Shown here in pieces: positions 1-6,160 of a stretch of 9,212 nt of DNA. The DNA is taken from NCBI GenBank assembly GCA_945861365.1, contig CAMAUH010000144.1, forward strand, positions 1 through 9,212. Direction: 5' to 3'. Origin of the DNA: Candidatus Kuenenia stuttgartensis. Lineage in GTDB: Bacteria; Planctomycetota; UBA1135; UBA2386. The stretch's first letter is position 1; the number at the start of each line of letters is the position of its first letter. The notes under the pieces were generated by a model. That model did not search any database. It saw nothing but the letters and a program-made list of their open reading frames with translations, and was not told the origin of the DNA. The position numbers and the translations under genes were made by a program.

Positions 1-419
1 TGCTGCGCGCCGACCTCGGCGACGTGGCGGATGCCATCACGTGCTTGGCCGCTCCCGAGGCACCGCCGCGACTCGGCTTCGTGCACGGCGACCTGCACGA
101 CAAGCAGCTGTTCCTCGACCAGGACGCCCTGACGGTGATCGACCTCGAAGGCATGGCTTTCGGCGACATGCGGTTCGATCTCGCCAATCTGGCGGAACAC
201 GTACGGCTCCGCGATCTGCAGCAGCACGGCACGGACAGCGGCCGCACCGATCGACTGCTCGCCCGCTGCGGGCACGGTCCCGACGAACCCGGGATGCGCG
301 CCTTCCGGACCGTGGTGCGCGCGCGGCTCTGTGGCGTCTATGCGCTGCGCCCGCGGTGGCAGACGTTGGTGGCGACCCTGCGCGAGGAAGTGCTCGCGCT
401 GGCCGGAGGTGCCCCGTGA
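1..419 (+). CDS. Phosphotransferase of the APH (aminoglycoside/choline kinase-like) family, C-terminal part; 5' end outside window
   Basis: The reading frame is open to the left edge (first full codon at position 3) and ends with TGA at 417-419, leaving about 138 residues. A kinase catalytic loop is visible at 84-107: HGDLHDKQ, which fits the APH-type HGDxxxxN loop with Gln where Asn is usual. It is followed by VIDLEG (about 138-155), the metal-binding Asp segment, and then DMRFDLANLAEHV, the usual helix after it in this family. These are cytoplasmic enzymes that transfer phosphate from ATP to a small hydroxylated molecule such as an aminoglycoside, sugar, choline or other alcohol. The true substrate cannot be read from this fragment, and antibiotic resistance should not be assumed. 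The GTG at 24 is probably only an internal codon, because the frame continues upstream with no stop. The gene overlaps the next one (GTGA), so the kinase is likely made together with the envelope proteins downstream. The family call is firm; the function is inferred. Confidence 0.85.
   Translation, partial: LRADLGDVADAITCLAAPEAPPRLGFVHGDLHDKQLFLDQDALTVIDLEGMAFGDMRFDLANLAEHVRLRDLQQHGTDSGRTDRLLARCGHGPDEPGMRAFRTVVRARLCGVYALRPRWQTLVATLREEVLALAGGAP
405..409 (+). promoter_or_regulatory. Shine-Dalgarno site GGAGG for the barrel lipoprotein gene
   Basis: GGAGG lies inside the end of the phosphotransferase gene, 6 nt before the GTG at 416. It decides the start: the alternative GTG at 425 would be 15 nt away, and the open frame further upstream overlaps the kinase and reads as arginine-rich shadow sequence. 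It is the only clear Shine-Dalgarno site before any complete gene in this window. Confidence 0.75.
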
Positions 420-2152
420 GGCCGGTGTGGCCGATCCTGCTCGCCGTGGTGGCGACGGGCTGCGTCGGAGCACGCCGCGAGACGCTGCGCGGGCTCGCCG
501 TCGGCCATTTCGTCGAGGCCAAGGGCGATTTCCAGGACGGGCGCGCGCTCGTGCGCGAGATCGACGAGATCCCACGCGGCCCGGACGACAAGGCCGACAA
601 GGTCGAGGTGACCGGGCCGGCCGAGGACGTGGCCGCGGACGCCGTGCGCGTGCTCGGTCACGACTTCGCGATCGACGCCGAGACGACCTACGAAGGCGAG
701 GACAAGCTGCCGCGGCCCCGCTTCGAGCCACGCAGCGGGGACTGGCTGCGGCTGAAGGCTCGCGACAAGGGCGAGCAGCACCGCGTGCGCACGCTGCGGG
801 CGATGCCGACCCGCGAACAGTTCAAGGTCACCGGCGAAGTGCGCAGCATCGACCCCACGGCGGCCACGTTCGACGTCGGCGGCATCGTGTTGCCGGCGGC
901 ACAAGGCGTCGGCCTGTCGCCGGCGAGCCAGGCCAAGTCGGACGATCCGCTGCAGCTGTTCCTCGGCGAGGACCAGAAGGCAGTGCCCTTCTCGGTCAAG
1001 CTGACCGAACGCATCAGCCTCGGTGGACAGGCCGCCGGCGAGCTCGAATGGAACGACGAGTACGACCTCAGCCGTGCCAACTCGGGCGATCGCACGAAAC
1101 CCAAGTTCCGGGGCAGGACGGCTGGTCTGTGGCTGATCGACGACGCCGGCTCCTATGCGATGACGGAGCTCGCGTTCGGCCGCGACGACACCATCCGCGA
1201 GCAGGGTGATACCACCTACACCGAGGTGCTCGAGGCGACGCGCGCGTTCGTGTCGCTGAACCCGTCGTCGTCGCTGCAGATCCTCGCCGGTCGGCAGGAC
1301 TTCGACGAAGAACGCGAGTGGCTCTACGACGAAGTGCTCGACGGCGTTCGCGCGGTGTGGCGCCAAGGCCGCTGCGAGTTCGAGATCGGCCACGGCCAGG
1401 GCCGCGAGCTGTTCGCCGAACGCAACTCCTACGAGGAGACCGGCGTGTGGATCGCGAATGCCCGCTGCTGGCTCGACCCGGACACCCGCATCGGCGCCTA
1501 CGTGCTGCAGCGCACCGACAAGACGACCGCCGGGTTCGAACCGCTGCTGGCGGGGATCCGCTCGCTCGCACAACCGCGCTACGGCCTCGGCCATTGGGCG
1601 GAGCTCGGCGTGGCGCGCGGCCAGATCGGCACCCGTCGCGTCGAAGGCTGGGCATTCGATGTCGGTGGCCTGTGGAGTTTCGACGTACCGCTGCGGCCCA
1701 CCTTCGGTGCGGGCGTGGCGTACGGCAGTGGCCAGCGCGACGGCGCCGACGAGATCGGTTACCGGCAATCGGGCCTCAACGACAACAACAGCAAGCTCGG
1801 CGGCGTCACCAGCCTTCGCTACTACGGCGAACTGTTCGACCCCGAGCTGGCGAACATCGGCATCACCACGCTGACCGCGTCGATCCGGCCGTTCGAAGGC
1901 GCCTCGGCGACGCTGGTGTTCCACACCTACCGGCAGGACGTGGCTTCGGCGACGACGCCGAACACCGACCTGCGCACGACGCCGACCGGCCGCAGTGCCG
2001 ACCTCGGCCGCGAGCTCGACCTCGTCCTCGGCTACCGCTTCGGCGCGAGCCTGACCCTCGAGGTCATCGCCGCGCGCTTCGAACCGGGCTCGGCCTGGGC
2101 CACCGACAGCGCCGCCCACCTTCTCGTCATCACCTCCCGCCTCAGCTTCTGA
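416..2152 (+). CDS. Predicted lipoprotein with two DUF5666-like domains and an alginate-export (AlgE-like) outer-membrane beta-barrel
   Basis: This 578-residue protein starts at GTG 416, supported by the GGAGG site, the 3-nt overlap with the kinase and a signal peptide right at that start. Residues 1-16 (MRPVWPILLAVVATGC) look like a short lipoprotein signal with lipid attachment at Cys16. Residues about 25-135 and 136-185 resemble DUF5666 OB-fold-like units: VGHFVEAKG, VEVTGPAEDV and VTGEVRSID are typical phrases. From about residue 200 the sequence has barrel-like alternating strands with alginate-export family marks: GRQDF at 292-296 followed by a YDEVLDGVRAVW strand, YYGELFDPEL at 469-478, and a late RFEPGSAW segment before the aromatic C-terminal Phe. 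AlgE is the narrow anion-selective channel that exports alginate, but relatives occur in many bacteria that make no alginate, so the exported substrate here is unknown. A lipid anchor plus DUF5666 units on such a barrel is unusual. The barrel call is strong; the lipoprotein call is moderate because residue -3 is Ala. Confidence 0.84.
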   Translation: MRPVWPILLAVVATGCVGARRETLRGLAVGHFVEAKGDFQDGRALVREIDEIPRGPDDKADKVEVTGPAEDVAADAVRVLGHDFAIDAETTYEGEDKLPRPRFEPRSGDWLRLKARDKGEQHRVRTLRAMPTREQFKVTGEVRSIDPTAATFDVGGIVLPAAQGVGLSPASQAKSDDPLQLFLGEDQKAVPFSVKLTERISLGGQAAGELEWNDEYDLSRANSGDRTKPKFRGRTAGLWLIDDAGSYAMTELAFGRDDTIREQGDTTYTEVLEATRAFVSLNPSSSLQILAGRQDFDEEREWLYDEVLDGVRAVWRQGRCEFEIGHGQGRELFAERNSYEETGVWIANARCWLDPDTRIGAYVLQRTDKTTAGFEPLLAGIRSLAQPRYGLGHWAELGVARGQIGTRRVEGWAFDVGGLWSFDVPLRPTFGAGVAYGSGQRDGADEIGYRQSGLNDNNSKLGGVTSLRYYGELFDPELANIGITTLTASIRPFEGASATLVFHTYRQDVASATTPNTDLRTTPTGRSADLGRELDLVLGYRFGASLTLEVIAARFEPGSAWATDSAAHLLVITSRLSF

Positions 2153-2154
2153 AC

Positions 2155-4422
2155 ATGAACTCTCGCAACCTCCCGTTCCTCATCCTCGCCTCGCTGGCCG
2201 CCTGTGGTGGCGGCGGCGGTGGTGGTGGCAGCACCGGCGGCACCACGCCGGTCCCGCCGCCGAGCCCGCCCGCGGTCACGCCATCGCCGCAGAGCACCGG
2301 CATCGTCGCGGCCTGCTGCGGCAGCCAGAGCGCACGCCTCGACGTGCAGCTGCCCGGCGCCGGCTTCGAAGCGGCGCTGTTCGTCAGCACCAGTTCGAGC
2401 GCGGTGTACGCGGGCTCGCCGGTGCAGGCGCCGATCGCGACGTCGCCGGTGTCGGTGAACGGCCTGACCGACGGCACCGACACGTTCTTCGGCCTGGCGG
2501 TGCGCGCGACCGGCAGCACCACGTGGACGCCGGTCGGCACGATCGTGCGCACGCGACCCGGTGCGCCGATCTACGTCGATGCCAGCGCCCCGGCGGCCGG
2601 CGCCAACGGGCTGACGCCGGCAACGGCGTTCCCGAACCTGCAGGACGCACTGCTGGTTGCGGGTGCAGCCAACGGCGGCAACGTCTGGGTGCGCAGCGGC
2701 GACTACGGCGCTGGTCCGTACGCCTTGGGCCCGAACGTGCACGCCGCGGGCGGCTTCGACAGCACGTTCGCGCTCGCGACGCGCGACATCACCACCGGTG
2801 CGCCGCGACTGATCGGCACCACGACCCAGGAGATCGTGTCGGTGCAGAGCGGCGGCAGCGATGGCACGCTCGACGGCTTCGTGATCGACGGCGGCAACAC
2901 GGTGCTGAAGGGCATCGACATCGTCGACAGCGACGTGCAGCTGCGTTCCGTCGCGGTGCGGCGCTGCACCGACCGCGGCATCAAGGCCATCACCACGCTG
3001 CCCCAACCGAACCGGCAGCTGGTCGTCGTCGGCTGCGCGATCACCGAGAACGGCAGCGACGGCCTGTCGTCCGCCGGCCCGATCGACCTGCGCCTCGACC
3101 TGTCGCGCTTCGACGCGAACGGCCAGGAGGGCGCCGACATCGACAACCTCGAAGCGCCGGACGGCGGCAGCGTGAGCCTGCACGCCACCGGCTGCCGCTT
3201 CTACGGCAACGGCTTCGAAGGCCTCGACGCCGACCTCGCCGCGGCACCGCTGGCGACCGGCAACGGCGCGTTCGACGTGCGCATCGAGAACTGCCGCTTC
3301 GAGGTCAACGGCCTGGACGGCCTGCTGTTGGACCAGGAGCACGAGTTCTTCCCCGGCTTCCGCGCCAGCATCGTCGTGCGGGGCTGCTCGCTGCGCGCCA
3401 ACCGCGCGGCCGGCCTGCACATCGACGCCGATGCGAACGGCACCTACGCGCTCGACCGGCTGCGCTGCACCGCCAACGCCGGCGACGGCGTGCTGGTGAC
3501 CAGCGAGACCAACGCGGGCGAGATCGTGCTGACGTCGTCGTGGTCGGCCGGCAACCTCGGCAACGGCGCGCGCGTCGCGTCGGGCAACAAGGTGCTGCTG
3601 GCCAGCCACTGCGGGTTCGCGGGCAACCAGCTCGGCGGCGTGCGCGGCGAGGTGCGGACGCTGGCGGCGACCGACTGCGTGTTCCTCGGCCAGACCGCGC
3701 CGCGCACCAACACGATCGGCGCCGGCAACGTGGATCTCGCCGCGAACGCCAGCGTGTTCCAGGTGGCACCCAGCGCGTTCACGACCGTCAGTGCGGTGAG
3801 CCAGGGCACGCTGACCGTCGCGTCGACCGCGGAGTTCCCGGTCGGTGTGCGCACGGTCGCCGGCGACGACGGCCGCGCGCTGCTGGTCGCGCAGGGCGGC
3901 GGCAACACGCTGGTGCTGGACGGCACGCCGGCGGCGTTCGTCGCGCCGGGCTCGCTGGCAGCCTACGCCGGCGGCTCGATCGCCGAGGATCTGCGGCTCG
4001 CGGCCGCCTCGCCGGCCACCGGCGCCGGCATCGCGCCGGCGGGCGCCACCGCACCGGACGCCGGACCGTTCGGCGCGGCCGCCGGCGGCGAACCGGGCAA
4101 GTTCGAACCGTTCGCCGCGACCGCGCTGCGGCTGCAAGGCATGGCGCCGTCGCAGGCGACGGGTGTCACGAGCCTGCAGCCGATCGTGCTGACCTTCGAC
4201 CGGGCGGTCGATCCGGCCAGCGTGACCGCCGACCGCGTGGTCGCGCTGCGCGACGCCACGGCGCTGACCGTGAACCTGTCGGTCGCCGGCGCCACGGTGA
4301 CCATCGCGCCGACCGGCGCCGGGTTCTCCGGTGCGGTGTCGCTGCGGCTGCAGGGCGATCTGCGCGGCGTCGACGGCAGCCCGCTCGCCGCCCCGCTGGT
4401 GATCCCCGTGCGCGTCCTCTGA
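2155..4422 (+). CDS. Surface lipoprotein with right-handed parallel beta-helix and C-terminal Ig-like (Big_5-type) domain
   Basis: The 755-residue product starts at ATG 2155, 2 nt after the barrel gene, with no Shine-Dalgarno sequence, so translation is probably coupled. The signal peptide ends in the lipobox LAAC (Cys17). Then come eight glycines and a Ser/Thr/Pro-rich tether to about residue 46. Residues 47-135 look like a fibronectin-III-type beta-sandwich. At about 139-200, IYVDASAP, the ATAFPNLQDAL stretch and VWVRSGDY are the typical entry to a pectin-lyase-like fold (DUF1565-like). Residues about 230-545 form the helix: at least eight rungs carry N-x3-G-hydrophobic (Asn299, 322, 352, 385, 416, 441, 467, 491). 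Residues about 655-752 (LTFDRAVDPASVT, VTIAP, LRGVDGSPLA) match a bacterial Ig-like Big_5 domain. Such proteins are usually surface adhesins or polysaccharide-binding or -acting proteins. I see no DPHD motif of AlgG-type mannuronan epimerases, so enzyme activity is unproven. The fold call is firm; the function is unknown. Confidence 0.9.
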   Translation: MNSRNLPFLILASLAACGGGGGGGGSTGGTTPVPPPSPPAVTPSPQSTGIVAACCGSQSARLDVQLPGAGFEAALFVSTSSSAVYAGSPVQAPIATSPVSVNGLTDGTDTFFGLAVRATGSTTWTPVGTIVRTRPGAPIYVDASAPAAGANGLTPATAFPNLQDALLVAGAANGGNVWVRSGDYGAGPYALGPNVHAAGGFDSTFALATRDITTGAPRLIGTTTQEIVSVQSGGSDGTLDGFVIDGGNTVLKGIDIVDSDVQLRSVAVRRCTDRGIKAITTLPQPNRQLVVVGCAITENGSDGLSSAGPIDLRLDLSRFDANGQEGADIDNLEAPDGGSVSLHATGCRFYGNGFEGLDADLAAAPLATGNGAFDVRIENCRFEVNGLDGLLLDQEHEFFPGFRASIVVRGCSLRANRAAGLHIDADANGTYALDRLRCTANAGDGVLVTSETNAGEIVLTSSWSAGNLGNGARVASGNKVLLASHCGFAGNQLGGVRGEVRTLAATDCVFLGQTAPRTNTIGAGNVDLAANASVFQVAPSAFTTVSAVSQGTLTVASTAEFPVGVRTVAGDDGRALLVAQGGGNTLVLDGTPAAFVAPGSLAAYAGGSIAEDLRLAAASPATGAGIAPAGATAPDAGPFGAAAGGEPGKFEPFAATALRLQGMAPSQATGVTSLQPIVLTFDRAVDPASVTADRVVALRDATALTVNLSVAGATVTIAPTGAGFSGAVSLRLQGDLRGVDGSPLAAPLVIPVRVL
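2206..2229 (+). repeat. Glycine-codon (GGN) tract after the lipobox cysteine
   Basis: Eight consecutive glycine codons follow Cys17 of the beta-helix lipoprotein, mixing GGT and GGC. Glycine runs here are common in lipoproteins as flexible tethers between the lipid anchor and the folded domain. A unit change of 3 bp would keep the frame, so length variation would alter only tether length. Confidence 0.8.
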
Positions 4423-4452
4423 AGCCCGGCAACCACGCCTCCGAAACCTCCC

Positions 4453-6156
4453 ATGAAGACCATCCTGTTCCTCTCGCTCGCGGCGGCCTCGCTGTCGTGG
4501 GCTCCCGCCCTCGCGCAGTCCGTGACCGGACGCGTGGTGTCCCCGGCACTGCTGCCGATCCCCGGCATCACGGTCGATGCCGGCAGCGGCTCGACGCCGG
4601 CGGTGACCGACGCGCTCGGTGTGTTCACGATCACGTCGCTGCAGAACGGCCACTCGTACGACGTCGAGTTCGTGCCGCCGTTCGGCGCGCCATGGGCGGC
4701 GACGATCGTCACCGCGACCGTGGTCGGCGCGGTGCAACTCGGCGACGTGACGCTGCAGCCGGGGTTCCCGGTCAGCGGCATCGCGCGCACCGCTGCGGGG
4801 GTCGGCGTGCTCGGCGCCAACATCAACGTCTACGCGCAGAACGGCGCCAAGCTGTTCACGCCGCGCGACGGCACCGACGCGCTCGGCAACTTCCAGGTGT
4901 TCGTGCCCGCCGGCACCTGGGACGTGCGCGTGGTCCCGCCGACCGGCGCACTGCTGGTGCCGCGGCAGTTCGAGAACGTCGGCGTGACCGCGGCGACCAA
5001 CCTCGGCGTCGCGCTCCTGCCGACCGCCTACCCGGTCAGCGGCTCGGTCGTCGACCTGGTGACCGCCGTGCCGGTCGGCAACACGCGGCTGCGCGCCTAC
5101 GACGCCCTGACCGGACAGCGCATCCACTCGCCCGTGGAGACCGCCAACACGTTCGGCCAGTTCACGCTGCTGCTGCCGTTCGGCATCGTCGATCTCGAGG
5201 TCGAGCCGCCGGTGGGCAACACGCACGTCGCACGGCAGGTCTACGGCGCCCTGGTGCTCGGCAACACGGCGCTCGGCCAGCTGCGCCTGCAGAACGGCGC
5301 GCTGCTCTCCGGCAGCGTGACCGCCGGTGGCCTGCCGGTGGCTGGCACCGACGTCGACGTGCTGTATGCCGACGGCAGCAAGGTCTACACGCCCCGCGAC
5401 GCGACCGCGGCGAACGGCGCGTTCACGGTCGCCGTGCCGACCGGCACGCCGCTGCGCGTGCGCGCCGAACCGCGGCCCGGCACCGCGTTCGCCGGCACAG
5501 TGACCGCCCCGACCACACTCACCGCGGCGGCCAATGTGGGCGCGATCGCGCTGCCGGCCGGCTTCGCGGTCAGCGGCACCATCACCGGCACGACCGGCCC
5601 GGAAGCCGGCGCCTCGCTGCACTTCTTCGACCTCGCCAGCAACGTCGAACAGATCGTCGGCGCCGCGACGACCGGCAGCACGGGCCAGTTCACGACCTAC
5701 GTGCCGGCGGGGAACTGGCGCGTCGAGGTCCGCACGGCGGAAGCGAGCCTCAGCCGGCCTGCCCAGCCGACGTTGGCGGTCGCCGCCGCCACGTCGCTGA
5801 ACGTCACGCTGTCCGCCAAGCTGGCGCGCTGCGGCCTCACCAGCTTCGGCACGCCGACGCTGCCACAGAACTCGCAGCTGCCGATCAACGTGTTCCTGCA
5901 CAGCATGGTGCCCGGTCTGCAGACGGTGCTGATCGACCTGGCAGTGCGGCTCCCGAACGGCACCGAGCTGCCGATCCTCCCCGGCCTGCCGCTGGGCCTG
6001 CCGCCGATCCCCTTCACCGTCGACTTCGTGTGGGTTCCGGTGCCGACGATCCCGGCCAACTACGTCGGCCGCGTCGTCGACATGGTCGTGCGCCTGCGCG
6101 CGACCGACGGCATCACGGTGCTGGACGAGGCGACGACACCGTTCGTCGTCCAGTAG
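4453..6156 (+). CDS. Secreted protein with five tandem carboxypeptidase-regulatory-like (transthyretin-like) domains
   Basis: The 567-residue protein starts at ATG 4453, 30 nt after the beta-helix gene and without a Shine-Dalgarno site. Residues 1-21 are a Sec signal peptide, with likely cleavage after ALA (Ala21/Gln22). Five domains of 82-91 residues follow: about 23-104, 105-192, 193-283, 284-370 and 371-456. Most open with a (P/A)VSG-type strand (FPVSG, YPVSG, LLSG, FAVSG), then an x-V-x-(V/L)-Y strand, a G-x-F-x-(V/T) turn-strand and a closing strand that precedes a Pro-rich link. This is the CarboxypepD_reg/prealbumin-like pattern seen in many secreted and cell-surface proteins, where it serves as a structural or binding module. 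The last 111 residues (457-567) differ: they hold one Cys (460), a Leu/Pro-rich patch and look like another beta-sandwich of unrecognised family. No lipobox, LPxTG or PEP-CTERM tail is seen, so the protein is periplasmic or released. No catalytic residues are recognised. It is likely the last gene of the + strand run. Confidence 0.88.
   Translation: MKTILFLSLAAASLSWAPALAQSVTGRVVSPALLPIPGITVDAGSGSTPAVTDALGVFTITSLQNGHSYDVEFVPPFGAPWAATIVTATVVGAVQLGDVTLQPGFPVSGIARTAAGVGVLGANINVYAQNGAKLFTPRDGTDALGNFQVFVPAGTWDVRVVPPTGALLVPRQFENVGVTAATNLGVALLPTAYPVSGSVVDLVTAVPVGNTRLRAYDALTGQRIHSPVETANTFGQFTLLLPFGIVDLEVEPPVGNTHVARQVYGALVLGNTALGQLRLQNGALLSGSVTAGGLPVAGTDVDVLYADGSKVYTPRDATAANGAFTVAVPTGTPLRVRAEPRPGTAFAGTVTAPTTLTAAANVGAIALPAGFAVSGTITGTTGPEAGASLHFFDLASNVEQIVGAATTGSTGQFTTYVPAGNWRVEVRTAEASLSRPAQPTLAVAAATSLNVTLSAKLARCGLTSFGTPTLPQNSQLPINVFLHSMVPGLQTVLIDLAVRLPNGTELPILPGLPLGLPPIPFTVDFVWVPVPTIPANYVGRVVDMVVRLRATDGITVLDEATTPFVVQ
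4519..5820 (+). repeat. Five tandem protein-domain repeats (carboxypeptidase-regulatory-like)
   Basis: Unit borders read from the translation are 4519-4764, 4765-5028, 5029-5301, 5302-5562 and 5563-5820. The units are divergent at the DNA level, so this is an old domain array rather than a recent tandem duplication. Units 2 and 4 are the most alike: both carry a TPRD stretch (KLFTPRDGT and KVYTPRDAT) followed by a G-x-F-x-V-x-VP strand. Unit 3 has SPVETANTFGQF in the same place. Confidence 0.75.
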
Positions 6157-6160
6157 TCGG

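Noticed and set aside
41..415. Upstream extension of the barrel lipoprotein frame into the kinase gene
   Set aside because: The extension is out of frame with the conserved HGDLHDKQ kinase loop and gives Arg/Pro-rich sequence. The GTG at 416 has a GGAGG site and begins a signal peptide.
1..419. Aminoglycoside resistance gene
   Set aside because: Only the general kinase fold is supported. The loop is variant and the gene is coupled to envelope genes, which argues against a resistance role.
2206..2229. Glycine tract as a phase-variable simple repeat
   Set aside because: It mixes GGT and GGC and any unit change would be in frame, so on/off switching is not expected.
2155..4422. Beta-helix protein as a mannuronan C5-epimerase or alginate lyase
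   Set aside because: The neighbouring AlgE-like barrel makes this tempting, but I see no DPHD motif or other known catalytic set, and the rung pattern is the generic parallel beta-helix one.
2032..5901. Very long open frame on the - strand across both the beta-helix and the repeat-domain genes
   Set aside because: Its product is dominated by Arg, Ala, Gly, His and Gln with no domain pattern, typical of the antisense of GC-rich genes. The + strand frames have signal peptides and recognisable domains.
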